From assembly GCA_943787175.1 (NCBI GenBank), contig CALSLK010000037.1, positions 42,413 to 106,412 of the forward strand: DNA of 64,000 bases, read 5' to 3'. The DNA comes from an uncultured Alphaproteobacteria bacterium (GTDB taxonomy: Bacteria > Pseudomonadota > Alphaproteobacteria > SP197). Under the pieces are notes generated by a model. It made no database searches, had not been told where the DNA came from, and saw nothing but the letters and a program-made list of their open reading frames with translations. Shown in pieces: positions 60,175 through 64,000 of the stretch. A program made the position numbers and the translations under genes. Each line of letters begins with the position of its first letter. Within the stretch, counting starts at the first letter, position 1.

Positions 60175-60567
60175 ATGACAGGCAAGAAAGAAGTGATCGG
60201 CGGGCCGCTGATCATCAACGGCCGCACGCTTTCGCTCTCGCGGGCGATCCGAGCGGGCGACATGGTTTATCTGACCGGTCAGGTACCGTTGAAAGACGGC
60301 GCGCCCATGACCGACGGCAGCATCGAGGATCAGACCCGGGTCGTGATCGAGATGATCCGCGATACGCTGGAACTGGCTGGGTGCGAACTGTCCGATGTCG
60401 TCAAGGCTATGGTGTGGCTGCGCGACCGGGCAGATTTTCCCGGATTCAATGAAGTTTATGCCGAGTACTTCCCCAGCGAACCGCCAGCGCGTTCTGCCGT
60501 GATCTCTGAACTTCTGGTGGATGTGCGCATCGAGATCGAGGTCGTTGCCTACAGTCCCCAGGGCTGA
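60175..60567 (+). CDS. RidA family protein (reactive imine/enamine deaminase)
   Basis: A 130-residue YjgF/RidA protein. The family core is visible at RAIRAGDMVYLTGQVPLKDG, the central VVKAMVWLRDRADFPGFNEV and the active-site arginine in EPPARSAVISELLVDVRIEI. RidA proteins hydrolyse reactive 2-aminoacrylate-type intermediates. The gene sits between the DoeA-like and MttB-family genes on the same strand with short gaps, so it probably detoxifies an imine formed in the same route. Confidence 0.93.
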   Translation: MTGKKEVIGGPLIINGRTLSLSRAIRAGDMVYLTGQVPLKDGAPMTDGSIEDQTRVVIEMIRDTLELAGCELSDVVKAMVWLRDRADFPGFNEVYAEYFPSEPPARSAVISELLVDVRIEIEVVAYSPQG

Positions 60568-60577
60568 GCGTGCCGTG

Positions 60578-62119
60578 ATGGCATCAGGGAAGGGGGACAG
60601 CGGCGGACGTGGAACGGCCAGGCGGGCGCGCCGACGCGATGGTCCGATTGCGCAGCGACCCTGGGGTCAGCCGGTCAACCGTCATGCTGTTATCGAAGTG
60701 GTGTCGGCCGACGAGCTGGAGTCGATTCACCAGACTGCCCTGCGCATCCTGAGCGAGATCGGTATCGCGTTTCATGATGATGAGGCGCGCGCGATTTTCC
60801 GCGATGCGGGGGCGCGGATCGATGAAGAGACGCACAACGTCCGGATCGGGGAAGAGCTGGTCATTGAAGCACTCGCACGCGCGCCATCCTCCTTTCTCCT
60901 GACGCCCCGGAACCCGGATCGGTCGGTTCTGATCGGCGAAAACCACATGGCCTTCACCACGGTTCTGGGTCCGCCACATTGCAGCGATCTGGAACGCGGG
61001 CGCAGGCCGGGAACGTTGGAAGACTTCAGCGACTTTGTGCGTCTTGGCCATCACTTCAACATTGTGCACATGATGGGTGGTTCGCCGGTCGAGCCGATGG
61101 ATGTGGACGTTCCGCTGCGTCACCTCCAGTCGACCCAGGCCATGCTGAAGCTGACCGACAAGGTGCCGTATGTCTTTTGCCATACGCGCCAGCGCATCCA
61201 TGACGTGCTCGACATGATCGCGATTGCCAAGGGTACGACGCGTGATGCCCTTGGTCCCTCGACCTACGCCATCATCAACACAAACTCGCCGCTGCAATAC
61301 GACAAGGCGATGGCGGGCGGCGTGATCGAGTTGGCCCGCCACAATCAGGCAGTGTTGCTGACACCGTTTTCCCTGGCCGGTGCGACCATGCCGACCGCCC
61401 TTGCAGGCGCAATCGCGATGTCTGCAGCGGAGATGCTGGCGGGACTTTCCCTGTCGCAATTCGTGCGGCCGGGTGCGCCCTTTGTGACTGCGGCCAAAAC
61501 ACTGAATGTTGATATGAAGACCGGTGCGCCGGCCTTTGGTTCACCCGATGGCAACAAGGCGATCCAGATCGGGGGGCAGCTTGCGCGACGTTATGGGTTG
61601 CCGTTCCGTGCCTCGAATTTCTGCTCATCGAACACGGTTGATTTCCAGGCGGGTTGGGAATCCCAGGGCACGTTGTGGAGCGCCATGACCTCAGGTGCTG
61701 CCATCGTGATGCATGCGGCAGGCTGGCTGGAGGGCGGTTTGTGTGCGTCGTTCGAGAAGTTTGTGCTCGATGTCGACATGCTCCAATCGCTGGCGGCCTA
61801 TCTGGATCCCGTTGCGGTCAATGAACAGACTCTTGCCATTGAGGAAATCGCCGAAGTCGGTCCAGGCGGGCACTTCTTTGGCACGGACGCCACCCTGGCT
61901 GCCTATGAAGGTGCGTTTTACAATCCGCTTGTGGCTTCAACGCAGAACTATGGCGCCTGGGTTGAGGCGGGAGCGCAGGACGCCGCCCAACGTGCTCATC
62001 TGATCTATAAGAAGGCGCTGGAAGATTATGTTGTGCCGGAAATGGATGGCGGGTGCGTTGCGGCACTGGACGCCTTTGTCGCACGCCGTACGGCTGAAGG
62101 TGGTGCCGTGATCGACTAG
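60578..62119 (+). CDS. Trimethylamine methyltransferase (MttB) superfamily protein, non-pyrrolysine
   Basis: A 513-residue MttB-family protein starting at ATG 60578. The N-terminal segment TARRARRRDGPIAQRPWGQP then helix ELESIHQTALRILSEIGIAF is typical, as are LLTPRNPDRSVLIGENHMAF, VVGP-like QFVRPGAPFVTAAKTLNVDM and MHAAGWLEGGLCASFEKFVL. No in-frame TAG occurs, so it is of the non-pyrrolysine group that includes glycine betaine methyltransferases. These normally transfer a methyl group to a corrinoid protein. No corrinoid protein or activator gene is adjacent, so the acceptor is unclear. It converges with the LysR gene. Confidence 0.88.
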   Translation: MASGKGDSGGRGTARRARRRDGPIAQRPWGQPVNRHAVIEVVSADELESIHQTALRILSEIGIAFHDDEARAIFRDAGARIDEETHNVRIGEELVIEALARAPSSFLLTPRNPDRSVLIGENHMAFTTVLGPPHCSDLERGRRPGTLEDFSDFVRLGHHFNIVHMMGGSPVEPMDVDVPLRHLQSTQAMLKLTDKVPYVFCHTRQRIHDVLDMIAIAKGTTRDALGPSTYAIINTNSPLQYDKAMAGGVIELARHNQAVLLTPFSLAGATMPTALAGAIAMSAAEMLAGLSLSQFVRPGAPFVTAAKTLNVDMKTGAPAFGSPDGNKAIQIGGQLARRYGLPFRASNFCSSNTVDFQAGWESQGTLWSAMTSGAAIVMHAAGWLEGGLCASFEKFVLDVDMLQSLAAYLDPVAVNEQTLAIEEIAEVGPGGHFFGTDATLAAYEGAFYNPLVASTQNYGAWVEAGAQDAAQRAHLIYKKALEDYVVPEMDGGCVAALDAFVARRTAEGGAVID

Positions 62120-63036
62120 CGTGCTCTGCTTTGGTCCCGGGCCTCTTCCAGAAGCCAGTCACGAAAGGCCGTGACGGCAATCGAATCGGTCGGATCCTGC
62201 GGCACCACAAGGTGGACGGCCTGGCCCTTGCTGAGTTCGGGGCCGACGGGGCGAACAAGATTGCCGCGTTCAAGCAGGACATCGACGATGCGGCTGAAAC
62301 CCAGAGCGATTCCCTGGGACTCCATCGCGGCCTGGATGATGTTGGCATAGGAATCAAACCCGATGATCCGGGGCGGGGTTGCGACGGCGACCTCAGCGCC
62401 TTCCAGCCACCAGGTCCAGTCCTCGCCTGCATGGGCGGGGCCGTCGAGATTGAGCAGGGTGTGGGAAAGCAGATCCGAGGCGTGATCGATCGGACCATGT
62501 TGTTCCAGATAGTCGGGCGAGCATACCGGAAAGGTGCGTGTGCCAAAGAGCAACTGGCTGGTCTGACCGGGCCAGTTTCCATCGCCATAACGCAGGCCCA
62601 GATCGATGCCATCGCGTTGCATGTCGAGCGGAACATCCGACGCACGCAGGCGGATTTCGATTTCGGGATGGCGCTCGCGGAAACGGGGCAGGCGCGGTGT
62701 GAGCCAGAACGACGCGATGGCGATGGTTGCCATGACGGTGACCCTTGATGTGCCGGTTTCGCGGTTGAGCGCATCGGTCGCTGCTGCGATTGCTTCCAGG
62801 CTTGGGTGCACGGAATTCTGGAGACGCTCGCCCTGTTCGGTGAGTTCCACGGCACGGTGCACGCGCACGAACAGGCTGGTGCCCAGATGTTCTTCAAGCA
62901 TGTGGATCTGTCGGCTGACAGCCTCGCGGCTGACCAGCAGTTCGGCTGCGGCCTGGGTGATGCTGCCATGGCGTGCCACGGCCTCGAAGGCAACGAGGCT
63001 GTTGAGCGGGGGAAGGCGTTGGCGCAGCGTTGGCAT
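62116..63036 (-). CDS. LysR family transcriptional regulator (GcvA-like)
   Basis: A 306-residue LysR regulator. The N-terminal helix-turn-helix is LNSLVAFEAVARHGSITQAA then LLVSREAVSRQIHMLEEHLG. The effector domain follows (VTVMATIAIASFWLTPRLPR, GIDLGLRYGDGNWPG), in the style of GcvA. Its stop overlaps that of the MttB-family gene by four bases. It is not divergent from any gene here, so the target cannot be inferred from layout; the DoeB-DoeA-RidA-MttB cluster is the natural candidate. Confidence 0.92.
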   Translation of the reverse strand: MPTLRQRLPPLNSLVAFEAVARHGSITQAAAELLVSREAVSRQIHMLEEHLGTSLFVRVHRAVELTEQGERLQNSVHPSLEAIAAATDALNRETGTSRVTVMATIAIASFWLTPRLPRFRERHPEIEIRLRASDVPLDMQRDGIDLGLRYGDGNWPGQTSQLLFGTRTFPVCSPDYLEQHGPIDHASDLLSHTLLNLDGPAHAGEDWTWWLEGAEVAVATPPRIIGFDSYANIIQAAMESQGIALGFSRIVDVLLERGNLVRPVGPELSKGQAVHLVVPQDPTDSIAVTAFRDWLLEEARDQSRAR

Positions 63037-63083
63037 GACGCTGATGTTACGCGAGTTGTGCCGCGCTGTAATGGCCAGAATTG

Positions 63084-64000
63084 TCAGTCCGTGGCGATGC
63101 GCAGAAGAACATCGACGGCCACGGTCGTTTCCGTGCCAACCAGAAGCGGGTTGATGTCGAGTTCGACCAGTTCGTCTGCGCCGGTTGCAAACCCGGCGAT
63201 GGCCTGGATGGCGTCCAGGCAGGCTTCGAGGTTCCCGGCAGGTGCGCCGCGGTAACCTGAGATCAATTGCGCCACCTTCAGCTCTGATAGCGCTTCGGCG
63301 ATATCACGCCGCGATGCCGGAAGCAGAAGAGTCGTGGCATCGCGCAGCAGTTCGACCAGAGTGCCGCCCCCGGCGATGGTGAGTGCCAGGCCAAAAGCGG
63401 GATCACGGCGCACGCCGACCAGCAGTTCAGCCACCGGTCTTGCCGCCATGGCTTCGACCAGGAAGGAGTCGGCGGGAAGGCCGGGTGCATAGGCGGCGAC
63501 CGAGGTCGGTGATGTCCTGTACCGCCTGTTCCACCGCTCTGCGCGTCGGCCAGGCCGATCTTTCACGGCGCCGGCCTCGGTCTTGGTGGGGCAGATCTGC
63601 GCTGACCAGCTTCACGACGACGGGGAAAGCCGATCTCCTCGGCGGCTGCAGAGGGCGGCCCCTGCTGCGTCCGTCCGTCCTTGCCGTGGGGATCGTGGAG
63701 CCCGGCCTGGGCGAGGCGCTGTTTGCCCTGCCACTCGTCGAGAACCGGTGGTGCTGGCTGCCAACATGGCGCGACGTGGTCAGCGCGAGCGCCTCGGTGC
63801 CGCCATCGTCTGCGGCAGACTGCGGCGTTCGGCGCGCGCCCCAGCGGCAGGCGGCATCGATCGCTGCGAAACGGCCTCGTCGATGCCCTGGAGCGGCGCG
63901 ACGCCTCCGGCCACCAGGAGGTCGCGGGTTTCCTCGTCGATGTTCTCGGCGAGTCCGCTGCACACCGCCGCCGGAATGCCTGCGCGGCGTGTGGCTGCGA
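63084..64000 (-). pseudogene. Acyl-CoA synthetase (NDP-forming), partial, with several frameshifts
   Basis: The C-terminal ATP-grasp part is clear in the frame ending at 63084: DSFLVEAMAARPVAELLVGV, RRDPAFGLALTIAGGGTLVE, LVELDINPLLVGT. Upstream pieces of the same protein are scattered over other frames: VCSGLAENIDEETRDLLVAG, FPVVVKLVSADLPH, HKTEAGAVK, VEQAVQDITDLGRR. At least four one-base breaks occur near 63505, 63540, 63565 and 63585, with more upstream. The gene continues beyond the window. The family makes or uses acyl-CoA with ADP and phosphate, like acetate-CoA ligase. Confidence 0.8.

Noticed and set aside
60578..62119. Pyrrolysine-encoding TAG in the MttB-family gene
   Set aside because: The frame has no internal TAG; it belongs to the non-pyrrolysine group.
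1..64000. CRISPR arrays, phage genes or a replication origin
   Set aside because: No regularly spaced short direct repeats, cas genes, phage structural genes or dnaA-type clusters were seen.

Overview
The window looks like a GC-rich chromosomal segment of a heterotrophic, probably marine, alphaproteobacterium. The evidence is an ECF11/ChrR-type stress locus, TRAP transporters, three Rieske oxygenases, a dimethylglycine/sarcosine dehydrogenase, ectoine-type hydrolases, a DddP-like M24 enzyme and an MttB-family methyltransferase, all common in alphaproteobacteria that live on osmolytes and methylated compounds. The exact genus cannot be read from the sequence.

Region 1 (1-6980) is a sigma-E/ChrR-type membrane-lipid and photo-oxidative stress locus. 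It holds the end of a cyclopropane-synthase-like methyltransferase and a DUF3833 gene, a tightly coupled minus-strand operon (flavin desaturase-like protein, DUF1365, DUF6134, SDR, NTF2-like), and a divergent ECF sigma factor, ChrR anti-sigma factor and glutathione peroxidase. The divergent intergenic region has a perfect inverted repeat that places TGATCC on both strands. Region 2 (6989-13667) is mixed: an esterase, a GMC oxidoreductase, a frameshifted soluble transhydrogenase, a frameshifted membrane protein, small secreted or membrane proteins and a uronate dehydrogenase. Region 3 (13943-18942) is a plus-strand catabolic cluster: M20 hydrolase, SDR, VOC protein, a DddP-like M24 protein and a second, metal-ligand-poor M24 protein.

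Region 4 (18997-24763) includes a second DUF6134 protein, a GlxA-type regulator fragment, an SDR and an acetamidase. It then passes into an insertion-sequence scar: a cytochrome c gene cut by an IS3-family element, followed by a decayed IS6-family transposase and a tRNA-Ser. Region 5 (24929-36478) has a TRAP transporter, Hsp70/GST/serine hydrolase genes, an amine oxidase, a 3-hydroxyisobutyrate-dehydrogenase-like enzyme, an EamA exporter and an aminotransferase. Region 6 (36681-40239) has a dCache sensor kinase followed by two secreted proteins built from six copies of an unrecognised two-cysteine module.

Region 7 (40394-53745) is an N-demethylation and oxygenase region: a DAO-family oxidase, a GcvT-fused dehydrogenase and three Rieske oxygenases, interrupted by an elongated IF-1 paralogue and a DEAD-box helicase, then an enolase-superfamily enzyme, a kynureninase and an EamA exporter. 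Region 8 (53897-64000) has a polyamine-type binding protein, an MFS transporter, an aldehyde dehydrogenase, a DoeB/DoeA/RidA/MttB-family cluster, a LysR regulator and part of an NDP-forming acyl-CoA synthetase.

Many otherwise well-conserved genes carry one-base frameshifts, clustered at about 10.7-11.5, 24.3, 26.9-32.1, 38.3-38.9, 50.6 and 63.5-64.0 kb. The pattern looks more like local consensus errors than biological decay, so most are annotated as single broken genes.
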